Of a stretch of DNA of 6,489 bases, positions 6,242-6,489 are shown piece by piece. The translations under genes were made by a program, and so were the position numbers. Every line of letters begins with the position of its first letter. The stretch's first letter is position 1. Origin of the DNA: JBCCSZ01 sp039199225 (GTDB taxonomy: Bacteria > Bacteroidota > Bacteroidia > Chitinophagales > Saprospiraceae); NCBI GenBank assembly GCA_039199225.1, contig JBCCSZ010000373.1, forward strand, positions 1 to 6,489, read 5' to 3'. The notes beneath the pieces are model-generated. The model saw only the letters and a program-made list of their open reading frames with translations. It was not told where the DNA came from and ran no database searches.

Positions 6242-6297
6242 CTCGTATGTCACTGACTGTTTTCCTGACTTACTGTCGGTCGGCATACGAGCTTTTT
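6242..6297 (+). terminator. Stem-loop with T-tract after the LolA-like gene
   Basis: CTCGTATG (6242-6249) and CATACGAG (6284-6291) form a perfect 8-bp stem. Inside it ACTGAC (6252-6257) pairs with GTCGGT (6275-6280) with one T-G wobble, leaving a 17-base loop. C then TTTTT (6293-6297) follows. This is a good intrinsic terminator with an extended stem, 12 bases past the LolA-like stop codon. Since the next gene begins only 35 bases later with no obvious promoter, it may be partial and lower, not abolish, downstream expression. Confidence 0.65.
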
Positions 6298-6331
6298 CCT
6301 TTCTCGATTGATATACCAAAATTTTCAAGAC

Positions 6332-6489
6332 ATGCGTTACCAACGGCTACAAATAATCTCCACTTTTGTATTTTTATTGCTGTCTCCTGCATTCATCTTT
6401 GCACAAAAAAAGAGTAACCTTTATCAGGAATTCGATCTTGAGGTCAAAGCCGATTATCGCTTTTTCTTTAAAGATGGCTTATACGAAGG
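6332..6489 (+). CDS. N-terminus of a secreted, possibly outer-membrane, protein (3' end outside window)
   Basis: Partial gene with 52 codons visible. It begins MRYQRLQIISTFVFLLL and has a clear signal peptide: Arg-2 and Arg-5, a hydrophobic core from about 8 to 23, and likely cleavage after Ala-24 (IFA-Q). The mature start, KKSNLYQEFDLEVKADYRFFFKDG, has alternating polar and aromatic residues, as in the first strands of outer-membrane beta-barrels. The place after an MMPL exporter and a LolA-like carrier, where outer-membrane proteins are commonly encoded, supports that reading. This is inference: too little is visible to name a family. No strong Shine-Dalgarno is present (TTTTCAAGAC before the ATG), which is normal for this phylum. 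Confidence 0.7.
   Translation, partial: MRYQRLQIISTFVFLLLSPAFIFAQKKSNLYQEFDLEVKADYRFFFKDGLYE

Overview
The window most likely comes from a member of the Bacteroidota, perhaps a saprospiral or cytophagal relative. The signs are start regions that are A-rich (such as TAAAA) with little Shine-Dalgarno sequence, a PF17131-type LolA-like protein, a Reg_prop (two-component-regulator propeller) lipoprotein, and many cupin and lipoprotein genes. This is an inference from gene content; no rRNA or other taxonomic marker is present. All confident genes lie on the + strand.

Left block (1-2299): four closely spaced genes that could form one transcription unit. They are the 3' end of a cupin-fold protein (DUF4437/ChrR-like), an unrecognised cytosolic protein whose reading frame touches the cupin stop codon, a small putative lipoprotein that looks frameshifted near 1067, and a 374-residue lipoprotein whose mature part is almost entirely one seven-bladed Reg_prop beta-propeller with no attached kinase or regulator domain.

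Middle (2300-2927): about 630 bases without a convincing gene. It is AT-rich at both ends and unusually rich in dyads: an AT-rich hairpin (2354-2384), a 10-bp palindrome (2433-2442), a small hairpin (2458-2473), a long imperfect inverted repeat (2516-2558), a GC-rich hairpin (2590-2615) and a cluster of TACGA motifs in both orientations (2795-2866). A speculative 39-codon minus-strand ORF (2655-2774) lies between the GC-rich hairpin and a TACATTTG promoter-like box. This is the least explained part of the window.

Right block (2928-6489): a 12-TM RND/MMPL-type exporter, a secreted LolA-like carrier with 69 bases between the genes, then a stem-loop with a T-tract, then the 5' end of a gene for a Sec-exported protein that is plausibly an outer-membrane protein. 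Together these suggest a trans-envelope export route for a lipid or other hydrophobic compound: inner-membrane pump, periplasmic carrier, envelope partner. The substrate cannot be read from this sequence. I see no CRISPR array, tRNA, rRNA, intact mobile element or recognisable defence system.
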